Origin: Gavia stellata
Lineage: Eukaryota > Chordata > Aves > Gaviiformes > Gaviidae
DNA length: 64,000 nt
Reading direction: 5' to 3'
Assembly (NCBI RefSeq): GCF_030936135.1
Contig: NW_026776931.1
Span: 124,001 to 188,000, forward strand
This document shows positions 36,101-48,100 of this stretch, in pieces; within the stretch, counting starts at the first letter, position 1; each line of letters begins with the position of its first letter. The translations under genes and the position numbers were made by a program. The notes under the pieces were generated by a model. The model saw nothing but the letters and a program-made list of their open reading frames with translations. It was not told the DNA's origin and did no database searches.

Positions 36101-39100
36101 CTTGGTTGGCTTATCCCTGCTTGCTGGGGTAGCTGCAGGGCTGTGACCCTTGGGGCCAGCGTGTCATCCCGTGCTCATCCACTGAATCCTGTGTGTGTCT
36201 GACGTACCTTTCTTTGTCAGATTGCTTTCCCAGCTGCCAGGCAGCCAGCCCTGTTAGAGCATCCTGTGGATCCCGCAAGGGGAGGATTTGCCTTTTTTGT
36301 GGTAAAAAAGACTGGAGGAATAGGTCAACATGAAGGAGCTGCTGCAGCTTAGCTGGAGGCTGATGTGACCTGCTGAAAAAAGTGGCCGTTTCTCCTCCTT
36401 GCTGCCGCTGTCATCTTCTTTTCCTGTTTCCCTCAGTGTCTAATTTTTGCTGTATTGACAAGTGCAAAAGAGTTGTATTGATTAATGGAAGCGTTTGCTT
36501 TCCCTGCAGAAAGGCAGAGAGAAAAAAGCATCTTTCTTTGATTTCCTACTTGTTTGTTGTCACTCTGTCTCCTCAGGCATCTTTTATTTGGCTACCAAGA
36601 ATGACATGTCTCAGCATCACAGAAGGCAGCTGCATATCACACCTGTGTGATCAGGAAGGAAAAGACAAGGCCTAGGGTGCAATTTTTGTTCATCAGCGGC
36701 AGCTTTCTTCTGCCTGCATAACCACCGTGCTGGGTGTGTTATGTGCTACCGCAGGGAGGCAAACGGTGTTTTCCTGGTGCCTTGTAATGAGGGAGGAGAG
36801 AGGAAAGCTTTCTTGGGACTTCCCCTTCTAGTGACGGTGCTCTGTTTCCTGATTTTGGGGTCCTGTCTCCTTTGACGGGATCCTTGACCTCCCTAATCCA
36901 GAGCCCTGTGCTCCTGATGGAGCTCACTGCCGCGTGGTCTCCAGCAGCGGTCATCCAGCCAGATGTGTTGTCGTCTTCAGGAGAGTGCCTGGGGAGCAGA
37001 TCCCCTTCCACCTTCCCAGGGATGAGCTGCCCTCAGATTCAACTGGAGGTGATGTTGCAGAAGAGACCATGTTTTGTTTATTAAAAAAAAAAAAAGAAGC
37101 TGCACCTGTTTATCTTCTCACTGGGATTCCCTGGAGAGAATCAAGTGATTTTCAGGCAGCATATAAAGAGTTTTGGTCAAACTTGGTGTAAGCAAGGAGA
37201 GAACATGCAGTTCCCATTCCCATATTTGCTTCTCTCCTCATTTAGTGCAGGTTTTGTTTCATTTCCTGATTTCATTGCATATTATCTCAAGCTTTTGACG
37301 ACATTCCCTTTATTAAAGAAATGGTCATATGGAGAGACAGCAAAACAGGGAGATAAACTTCAAACCAGTGCCGATAAAGGGATGCTGCTTTAGTGATTCT
37401 GTTTCTTGTTCTGGCTGATGCGCAATTTTGTTGTTATCTGAGTGAATTGCTCAGGCTGCGGGGAGGGAAGGCTTTGAAGAGCCTGGAACTGAGTTTATTA
37501 GTTTTGCCAGTGCCTGGAATAATTTTGATGCCTTTGGCATGCTCCATCCGGGGATGCAGGCATGCAGACCTGACCTGCAGTCAGCCTAAGGAGTTTTCAT
37601 AGCTGGGGCACCTCCCCACGCTGCCAGGACCCTGAATGCTCAGCAAGTTACTGCTTCCCTGTCCTCCCGCTAGTCTTACCCTCGTTAGCAGAGGTTGTTT
37701 TGGGGGGGTATTTAAAATGCTTTCCATGACTTTGAAGTGCTGCTTGGTTTTCTGGTGTTCTTCTCCCTTGGGCTGGCTGGTGTCCTGTTAGAGCTCAGTG
37801 CCACCAGCCTGACAGATGGAAACTCAAGCTGACTTCACCTGGATCAGGCACTTGGATCATGTCAGGCCTGCAAGCTCATCCTTGCTTTTCATTAAAAAAA
37901 GAAGAAAAAAGCCTTTTCTCTTAGAATACTGCGGTGTTTTGGGTGAGTAGTGCCTGTCGTCCCAAACACAGCACTGGACTGTGGGGTGCATGTGCCACTA
38001 ACACCGTGATGGACACTTTGAAGCCGTACATCTACATCCCAGTGCATTTCATGCTGGCCAGGGGACATTGCATGCGTTTCTCTTTGTCTGCTGCAAGCTT
38101 GCTCCCTGCGACTGTGGTTTTAAATGGACCGGGGGTCCAGCCCCCTCATTGCCCCATCTGTAGCGCAAGGTGCATGAGAAACCAGAGGAGAAGAATGCTT
38201 GGGAAGCCCGGGCCATGCCCACAGGGCATGTCTTGCCCTTTCTTTCTGCTTAGTTCTTTACTGCCCTGCTGTAAACACTTAGAGCTGAATGTTTCAAAGC
38301 CAAGGACAGTGGGACACCTCGCTGCAGCTGGTGATCAGTGGGGACCGAGTGCTTCAGTCCTTCAGGGGCTGTTGAGAAGCACTGCCTAACTCCTGGGAGA
38401 GACGACCGGTTTTGCAGAGTTATTCTTCAGGCTCTCAGCAGTATCCCCCAGGCATGTGGCTGCCACGGTGGGATTTGAGCAGTCCTGGCTTCCTCTGGCC
38501 TTGAGCCTTCATGCAAACCCGGCCACCGTTGTTGGGAAGCCAGGAGAGAGAAAGTAGCTTCCCTTGGTGCGCACTCCAAAAGAGAGACCAAAAGAGGAGG
38601 GGGAATAACCTTCTCCTGAGGATGAGCATCTCTTGGGTTGGGCAAAACGGGGTTAATGAAGTGAGTCTGTTAAAGGAGGGTAAACTACAGGTTGCATAAG
38701 CTCCTGCGTAGTTGCTGTTTGCAGACACCGTAGCTTAGATTTAGGGAAATGAAGCCTTTCTGGTTTTTACCCTCGTGTCTTTAGTCCTTCCTTTTCCTGC
38801 ACCCCACAAGAGACCAGGGTCCGTGGTTTCCTTGCTAAGTTAGTGTTTGGCTTGTCTTGCAGGCTGGCAAACGTTCGCGCTGGAGGATTGAACCCAGTAA
38901 AGGAGTGATCCCCCCCGAGAGCGAGGTGTCTGTAACCATCATCGCAAACTTGGATGACACGGAGAAATTCAGGGACGAGGTGAACCTGTTCATAGAGAAC
39001 AGCCGTTCCTATGTCATCCCCGTCCGGGCTGTCGGCATTGGCACCACCATTGTCACTGACAAACCCTTTGGTCCGGAGCTCAACTTGGGATGCCACTTCA

Positions 39101-42100
39101 GGTAGGCTACCTCTCAGCTCCCGCTTCTGCCGCGGGCTCAGCCAGGAGGAGTTTTGCTGTAGTCCTTCAGGCTAGTTCTCCTTCCGTGCTCAAGGTCCTG
39201 CCTCTGTTTCACTGAAGCCACAAGAATTCCTTTAGAAGCATTTTATGGCCATTTAAAAGATGTTAGATGCCCTCAAAAGCCACCAAAATGGACGCCAGTT
39301 GCTAAATTGTCACTGAATTGCCCTTACTTATAACGCATTTATTTCCTCACTTTATCAAATAAAGATACGGAGGAAGAACAGTAGGTCCCCGAAGCCTCCG
39401 GCTGAAAAACGCTACATTACGAGTATAAACATATTTCCCTTTGGAATAACATGGCTTGCTTTTTCACTCACTGTGGAGTATCATCTTGCAGCAGCGGAAA
39501 ACCGTGGAGGTAGCTTGTTAGCAGCTCCTCGACTAAAGTAATAGTGCTGCTTTATTTCCCCTCTGCCTGGGAGTCCTGGAGGAGCAGCAGAATTTGTCTT
39601 TGCCCTGTATCATGCCTCAGTTCACTCGTCATCCCCGGCTCCCCTGCCAGACTGCTCTTTATGAGACGTAGTTGCTCTTTCCTGGTTTCTCCTGCCTGCT
39701 TTCCTCCCTGTCTCCTCTGTCAAGACCGTAGCAGCAGCCCGGGGCACGGGCAAGTGAGGATGGCTGCAGGCCCAGCTCTGAAAGGGAGAGGAGGAGAGGT
39801 CTGCTGAGGTTGGGCGGGATAAATTGAGAGTATTCATTGAAAGAGCTTGGCTGGGAGGAGGGGATTTGTTGATGCTACCGTGTGTGTCTGAAACCAGGCA
39901 CGTCCTTCTAAACAGGGGAGGAAAATAAGCCTTTGCAAAGTGCTGCTTGCCTTGTGTTGGAGACCTTTTGGGGCGAGAGGCATCATCTTCTCGAGGTGCC
40001 TGTTCCTTTCCCTGGCTGCAAAGAGGGTCCACCGTGCTCCGATACCTACATTTTTGGTTAGAAAGAGCAGGTTAATCCTACCTTAAGCATTTAGGATAGA
40101 TTTTTAGCGACTTAAATATGCATCCACAAGCCATCCGCATCAGCAGGGACGTTGCAGGGAGGTTGGTGCTTGCCCAGCGTGTCCTGTGCTCTGTGCAGCC
40201 GCAGATTGGCTACACAACACAGGGGACAATGTTGGGGTCGTTCATGTCATTGTGCTCTGCCCCCCTTCACCCGCAGGCTCTGTTTGGAGTTGTTGCCGTT
40301 GGTGTCAGCTGCAGAACTGCCACCGAGTGAGCTGTGGTGGGACCCCGGTAACATCTCTGATGAGTTGGGCTTTCCCAGAGCCACAAATTCTGCATCTCCC
40401 CAGAGCTGCTCTGAGCTTTCATCCGTTGCTCTCCACAACACACACCATTTCATACTAAACTTGTAAACCTCATTATTTTTTTTTAACAGTCTGTTCCACA
40501 GACTTGTTTGTTCTATAGTATATGCTTGTGTGTTTGTATTTAGCTGCTTATGGCAGACATGCATTTTGTAAGCCACATGTTCTGTACCTTTCAAAAAGAC
40601 AATAACTGTTCCAGGAACGCTTCATTTCCTGGTCATGCTCAGCTTTATAGAGGGTAAAATAATGACTCCAGACTAGCCTGCGGTTAGTGTTTCTTTACCT
40701 GAAGGAATCAATTTCCATTGAATATTCATCTGGCTTTATATCTAGCTCTAGTTATTCATCTCTGGTTGTCGCTCCGTTCCCTCAGCAGCCAGAGCTGGTC
40801 TTGCTGCTGTGTTCGTATTGAAGAGGGAAAAAGGTACTAGAAAGGAAGGAAAATGATCAGGGTGTTGGTGAGGGTGTCTTGCCCAGAAAGGCCAAAGGGG
40901 ATCTGTGAGCTCAGCTGTGGCTGCCTGGTTCGTGCAGTCAAAGCCAAGACCCTGGGAGTGGTCTTTCCACCTTACTTGGGGTCTTGGGAACTTAATTCTC
41001 TTCCGGTTGGTCAGAAGCCCAACTGCCTGCACTGCATGTGCAACACAGATGATTTTGGAGGCTGTAGACTCCGAGGAGTTGTTGGGTTGTGGTGTTGTAC
41101 CAGAGGGAAGAATGAGGAATGACGGGAGGAATTTGGGAAAGTGAAACCATGAGAAATCAGGAAAAAGTCTTGAACATAAGAGCATCCAGCTTCAGCAGAG
41201 GGTTTTTGTGTGGAGTGCAAGACATCTCTTTCCTAGGGCGATTTCTTTTCAAAGCAGCTCTAGTAGGGCACAGTACAGCCTAGGAATGAGTGATCCCCTC
41301 TTTACCTGAAGGCAGGCTGGCTATTTGGGTTTTTGCCATGTATCCTTTCTACTAAGCTTCCAAGGGAGGGTTTGCTGGCGTTGGCCCTTCTACCACTTGT
41401 TTCCCTTAATATAGTTATATATTTTTTTAATCAGTTCCTACAGCTTTCTGTAAGGATTATGCTTAGCGATGGGGCACATCAAAACAAGAATCATTTGGGG
41501 CAGGGATTATTACGATTGTAGACAGCACGTGACTCAAGTGCCTTTTGTGGATTATGGGGTGTAGCGGTATGGATGTTTGAGTGCAGCATAAATAGGGTGT
41601 AGCATAGAAAGAGAGAGGGCTGTTGAGGAGACAAGTGACTGTCACTTTAGGGCAGTAATACCTGTTGATGTTTGATGGCCAAGATCCCATGGCACAGTTT
41701 TTATCCAGGCTATTAAAATCCTTTATGTCCACGGTCGGGGGTTTTCTGGACGCCCTGCTAGCACCCGCTGGGTGACGTGTGACTCTTGCATGCAGGTAGT
41801 GAAGGAGCGGCTGCTGTGTCACGCCATGGTGGGGAGCAAGGCAGGGAAGGCACAGATCATGCAAGTGGACGTCACCTGTGAGTTCGTTGCTCCCATTCTG
41901 CAAATATCCTGCAGAGAAATCACTTTCCGGGTGGAGAAGGTAAGTCTGCGGATTGCATGCTGGCATTGAATAGCTTGGCTGATGACTGAGAGCCCGTGGG
42001 GTGTGTGTGCTTGTGTTCAAAGGGGGAAGTTAAATATCTTGTCCGAGTCCTCAGGGTTTTGACTATTGATTTGAGCAGGACCAAGCTTTTGCCATTAACA

Positions 42101-45100
42101 TGGAGATCATTATTTCGCTCCTCTGGGCTTGTGGACAGTCTCACCAGCCTTTCTTGATGTGGATACAGAATTGAGCTGCTGAGCCAAGGGCACAGGGTGA
42201 GACGTGTGGGACCCACGAGAACAGCGTGGGCTTTGCGCAGCCCCCTCGTGTGCTGGGGCTGCAGGTGGGAGAGCAGAGAGCTGCAGGTGAGCGATGCTAA
42301 ACCTGCTCCTCACCCCTCCTGAGGTGCTTTGTAAAGTAAGTGAGGATGTTTTTAGGGATGGGACTGGTTTTTAACTTCACCGAAGTAAAACTGAGATTAC
42401 AGCTGCTCTGCTGAAGGGGGATCGTGGCCACTTGTAGAGAGACACCAGTTTCTGTACTCAGTATAAAGGGAGGTTTTTGAGGATCCTCCTTCAAGGCACA
42501 GTGAAGTCTGAACACTGATCCTGTAGGGGAGCTGAGAAAAACTGATTTAGCTGTCAAGTCCTCAGGCTGATGAGGAAAAACTGTCATCTCTTGTCTCTCT
42601 TTGCCTTCTCTGCTCTTGGTATGCTCTTTGCATTTCCCCAAGCCTCACTTTCTTCAAAGGACCTGCAGGTGTCCTTCAGCTGCAGCGATGGTAATATCAA
42701 CACAAAGCAGGAGCCCTCTAGTCTCTGGATCCTGACTCCTGCATCATCTTTCTCTCTCCCGTGAGGTGTCTGAAAAAGAGAAGATACTTCATTATTTAGT
42801 TTCTGTGTTTTCAGGTCTCTCCTCTGGTTCCCAGGCTTCCAGAGAAGCACAAAACCCTGTGAGCAGGGAGTTCAGATTTAATTAGAAGCTTTTCAGCTCT
42901 GCCTGATGTCTGCCTGTGGTCTGCTTGATGCCACACGCTCTGATTTATTGAGTACTATGAAGCTGCAGCTGATTGATGTCAATACACCCCAAAGTAGTTT
43001 CCCAAAGCCTGTCTAGTTTATATAAACCACGCAGAGACAAAAGCTCTGGGTTCACTTTCTCTTTTGATCTTGTTCAAGCAGCTGCCTCCTCTCGGGGTCC
43101 TATCCCCCCATCTGTACGTGAGACTGTTTCCCTGTCCCCCGGGGGATGCTGTAGTTTCTAAAGATGAAAAGCATCTGATCTACTTCAAGGAAACCTTTCT
43201 AGAAGGGTAGAAGTGAATAAAAATAGTAAATAGAGATGTATGCTCTTTTGGGGTTGAAAACCTTGAAATGCATCAGAAAAGGGAAGGAGGTCCGTAGCCG
43301 CTTCAGGTTGTTTTTTTTCCTTGTCTCCTGTTTCTGTAGCAACCCAGTGATGTCCTAACTCTTCAGTACCAGCCTCTTTCATTAAAAAACATGTCCTCCC
43401 TGCCGCTCAGCGTTGTCCTGGCCTTGGAGCAACCCTTCGTGATCTGCGATGCGGACCGGCAGCCCCTCCCCGCAGATGTTCAGGTGAGCAGCCGTGGACC
43501 TTGGTGCTGGTGGGGTTTGAAGAGGGAGGAGAGTGGTGGTGCATTTAAGTTGGGAGGTCCTCTGGTAGAGAGGTTTGTTCTTTAGAATCAGCAGTAGACT
43601 GGCCTGAACTAAATTAGATTTGAAACGAGTTGCTGAAGGAAACGAAATATCATCTGAATTGGGGAAATGTGTCCTGGCTCTAAGCCATGAGGAGAGGGGA
43701 GCGTGCAACCAGGTCTGGGCACGCCATGTAGTAAAGGTGTCTCCTGGAAACCATCCTAGCTCTCCAGCAGCCATCCTTGGATAACCTCAAGAGCAGCTTG
43801 CTCCCTTCAAGGGCAGCCCTGCTTTCAGGAAGGTTGAGGATGCTCCTCCAGCTGCTCCCTGGCACCTGCCCCGTTGTTGGTGGAAGGTGTTGGGTATGGA
43901 CTCTGCTAAACGTGTTGTGGTAGGCACGGCCACCATTTCTGTGCCATGCCAGTGACTAGCACCTGCAAGGGTGAGGCTGCAATGCCATTGCACTTGTGCT
44001 GTGAGGAAAAAGATGTTCCTCTAGAGTCGGGGCAAAAGGCCCTGGCTTGCCAGAGTGCTGGTTTGGTTATGTATTTAGTGTATAGCTTCTGTGGGTCCAG
44101 AATTCAGGAGGACAATATTTCTTTCCCTCTTGTATGGATGCAGAGCCCAGAGGCATGAGCCTGAGATAGTCTCAGACCAGAGTGTTGTGGTGCTTGCGGC
44201 CCGCACACACTGTAAAGAAAAGGAAGGATGAACTGAGAAGGCCACGTTGGGGTCACACGTTGAATATTTACATTTTCATGCCGTCAGACCTTGGGACTTC
44301 ATCACACTGGTGGTTAATACTCTTCATCTCCTTGCAGCCCATGAAGCTGGAGATAGGAGAGGAACTTCATCTCTCCATCAGATTTAACCCTGCTTATGAA
44401 GAGGGTTTGAATATCTGGGTAGCAGAGAAGGCTCTGAAGATATGCTTTCTTGAGCACCCTCAGGAGGAGCAGGTCACCGTTCGGGGAGAAGTCTACTTCC
44501 CCAATCTCCATTTCCCGACCATGGCCGTGGACTTTGGGTGCCTCTTGAATGACACCGAAGCTGTGCGTTATGTCAGGATGACAAACTGCAGCCCACTTCC
44601 TGTCCGGTACCACTGGTCATTCCTGATGGACAGCCACGTGAACCAGATGAGGTATGTGCGCCTCTACCCTCTCCTTGAAGCTCTTCTTCCCGGTGTCCTG
44701 TTTGTACTTTGCAAAGACCAAGCTGTTTGCCTGGCATCCGACAAATTGCTTTCAACTTTCCCTTGTGGAAAGAACACCTACCAGTTGTGGTCAGGCTAGA
44801 TGCACAGGGAATAGGTGATCTCCACCAGTTTGATGCTGGGAAAGAGGCAGCATTCTCCAGGAAAGCTGGTGTGGAAAGCTGCTTTCTCAGACCTTCGTGG
44901 CCTGAGGCAATTACCACCTTGGTGAAGTGAGTTTTCATCTGCTCAACTGCACGTTACATTCGCCAAACAGCTCTTTAGTGTTTTACAGCGAAATGGCAGG
45001 TTCTGCTGCAGGTTTGGGTACAGCTGTAGGTGTTGGTGGGAGGACTTGTCTGAACATCCCCTGGGAGCAGGGCCACCCAGCGCTGGTCTGTGGTTTCCAA

Positions 45101-48100
45101 GCCAATCGTGCAGTCCTGCTGGAGCAGATCTATAAACACATTTCTAGCAGTTCCTCCTGCTGTGGCCTCTCTACATAGTACAAAAGTCTAGTCTGGGCAG
45201 TTTTGATTACAGTAGCAAATGGGTTTTCCATAATGCCCTAGGAAACCGAGCAAAGTTAGCCATTGTGCATTGAAGTGCTGCTATTACAAATAGTAGAGAT
45301 CCTCAATAAACAGTTTTGTTTAGGGCATTGGGATCTGTCTCAGAGGAGACAACCTACTGGGAAGTGGAAATTAGCTATGGTTATGAGGAGGGCTTGGGGG
45401 AGAAGACCTGGGCATTGGGGTAGCCCATTCACAGCTGGCTCTTGGCAAGTAACAAGAAGTCTTTAGTGTGGCCCTTCTTGATGCACGGCACCTTCAAGAA
45501 CAGACCCTAAAATGCAGAGGAAAGTCTGCAAAAGCAGGTGGAGAGAGGTGGGCAGGGGAAGAGGAGCAGGGCTGTAAGCTCTGCTTGGAGGGCCCTGTCA
45601 TCTCCTGGTAAATGAGGTTAGGGTTTAATTACCATCTAAAGGGAAAATCTAATTTTGATGATCGAACAATGCATGTATTTTATAGTAAGAGAAACAAACG
45701 TATTACAGCAAAGCCTGTGTGGAATTAATTTCCTCTGGAGCCACTTGTTGGCCGATTGCCTGTTTATCTTGACTCTTCTTTTTTTAGAACCAGTTTAGGT
45801 TTTTGGAAATGTAAACGCTGAATCAGTTTTCAGCTTTTAATTACCCCGGTCTCCACCTAAAAAGGCTTTGCTGGACCTGAGCCTGCAGGTGCTCATTCTT
45901 CCAGTGGACGTAGAGTCACTCAGCTCTGCTGAGTTGGTAGCCGTTGAGGGTCCGGACCATCTGGCGGGATAGCAGCCTTGGCTCCAAAGGGTTTGGCATA
46001 GCCCCTTTGCGGGCTCGTTAGCACTGTGGACATTACGACAGCTCCCTTTTCTGCTCTGCGTTTTAATTAAGCAGTAAAGTATTCTCTCTGGGTCCCTCAG
46101 CAGATACCATGTGATCCTCTGTGGCAGAGCTGGAAATGAAGACTGTCTCCAAGCTATTCACACCTCAAATTGCTCATGAAGAGCCCTGCAGAAGGGCAAC
46201 ATGTCAGATGTTATTTCTGGTCCACATTAAGCACTGTTGGTATTCTAAATTGTCTGATCAAGGTCACTCAGTCTGACACTGAGGGAATCAAACACGAGGT
46301 CCCATGAAGGTGAGATCAATAGAATTTAACCGTCCATACATCTAACCTTGCTGGAGCCGATCATCAGAGACTCCCAGCGTCAATCAGACACACACACACA
46401 TTTATTTTGGCCAGGATAGAAAAGTGTTGTTTCTCTGCCTGGACAAGATGCTGTGTGCTTAGATCTCTTTTCTTTTTTCTTCTAATTGTTCAACCCATTT
46501 TTTCCTCCTTACTCTTCAGTCACTGCTGCTACTTTGAGCAGAGCAATCATAGAAGCAGCAGAGTCCAACCGTTGCTGTGTGGCTGGACATGCCCAACTCA
46601 CACCAACCCATGCCCCTTCTCTGACACTGCTGAGCCATAAATCTCTCCTGGTTACTCTTCTTCTCTGTGGTTAGAGACAGAGTGAGAATAGGCTCTCCTT
46701 ACCTCTTGGACCTTTGATAGCTCAAAGCTGAGTTAAGCCTTTGCACCAAGATGTTTTCTGCGGTGTTGGAAAGGATCTCCAGAATGGCCCAGCAGGAGAT
46801 AATAGATCTGGAGTCAATTTCAAACATTCCATCATCTTTCTTATCTTAAAGGTTTCTTCTTGAAAGACAGATTTGTCCCCCTTTTTAAGGGCAGTACCCA
46901 GCTCCTCAGCTTTGTTTGGGATTCCCATCAAAAGGAAGACATTAAATCCAAGGGGTATACAAGGATTTTCTTAGAGACCTGTGACAAAGGCTGCCAAAGG
47001 CTCAACCCCAAACTTAGCTGTTCTCTAGAGTTTTTATCCTTTATTAAGGATCCATGCCTTGTCACTTCCTTTGAGCATTGCTGTTCCTGCATCACCTCTT
47101 TGTCCCCTTCACGCGAGCCATGTTCCCTCCCTGGGATAGAGCTAACACATGCCTTGCACTCCGTGTGCCAGGATGGATCAGCAGGGGCTCTGCACCTCCG
47201 TGGCACGTGTCAGGCCCCCTCCATGTGTTGATCTGACGTCTCTGGAGAGTGGGAGAGTCTTGGCTACAAATCCAGCATAATGAATTGCCAGTAGATTCTT
47301 TGGGGAAAGGGATTGTTGGGCTAAACATGTAGAAGATGACTCTTTCCTGTCCATCCAGGATTTTTCAGCCAATTTGTTTTGAACAAACCAGCAGTCTTTC
47401 TCCACCCAAGTGGATCTTTCTATAGCATTAGTAATTCCTCATGCCTCTGCCCTCTCTCCGTCCATGTCCCCTGGCAGGTTGCACTGCAGGGACCCTGCGA
47501 GCCAGCTCCCAGCCTTGTTACTGACAAAAAACCCCCACAACCCCAAGTCTGTGTTATACTTGATGAGTTTTTTTGCTTTGTTGTTGGTTTTATAAGAAGG
47601 AAGAAATGGAAAACATAGAGAATGAGAAACAGTGCAAGGCAAAAATCTGACAGCAGTGCTGTCAGCCACCGGAGGGGAGAGGTAGCAACATGAGCAGCGA
47701 GAATATGCATCCAAAATGCCTACGTCCACCGTGCCCCTGATGGCGGGGAGTCTGGGATGGGTGACAGTAGAGCATCCCCCCTTCTCACCCCGCAGTGCTA
47801 TCAGCTCCTTGGGGCAGTATGTTTTGGGCTTTGGTAGCCCTATGGGTGCTCTTTCTCCTGCTTCAATCCCATGGGTAACTCAGAAAAGGAGGACTGAGTC
47901 GTGATGGAAGTGTGCTGCTGAAGGTGTCCTTCAGCTGCGTGTGGTTTGGCAGCAGCCGAGAAGTGGTTTGCTCGGTGTAACAGAGAAGTGGCCTCTTATT
48001 TTTTGGAGACGGAGTCTCTTGGAGCAAGGGCTGGGTGCCGCGCAGGCTTTACTTCTGGGGTGGCAGTCCGGCTGCCGTGAACGGCTTACGGAGAGGCTCT

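Noticed and set aside
41463-42020. 185-codon open frame on the minus strand
   Set aside because: It overlaps E17 antisense and resembles no protein family.
44652-44799. Extension of E19 into the intron, as the frame stays open
   Set aside because: Similarity ends at the GTATGT donor, and E20 continues the frame in the right phase.
46110-46310. Possible second MIR piece ('ggcagagctggaaatgaa', 'caaggtcactcag')
   Set aside because: The blocks are short and not in a clear MIR order, and the core sequence is missing.
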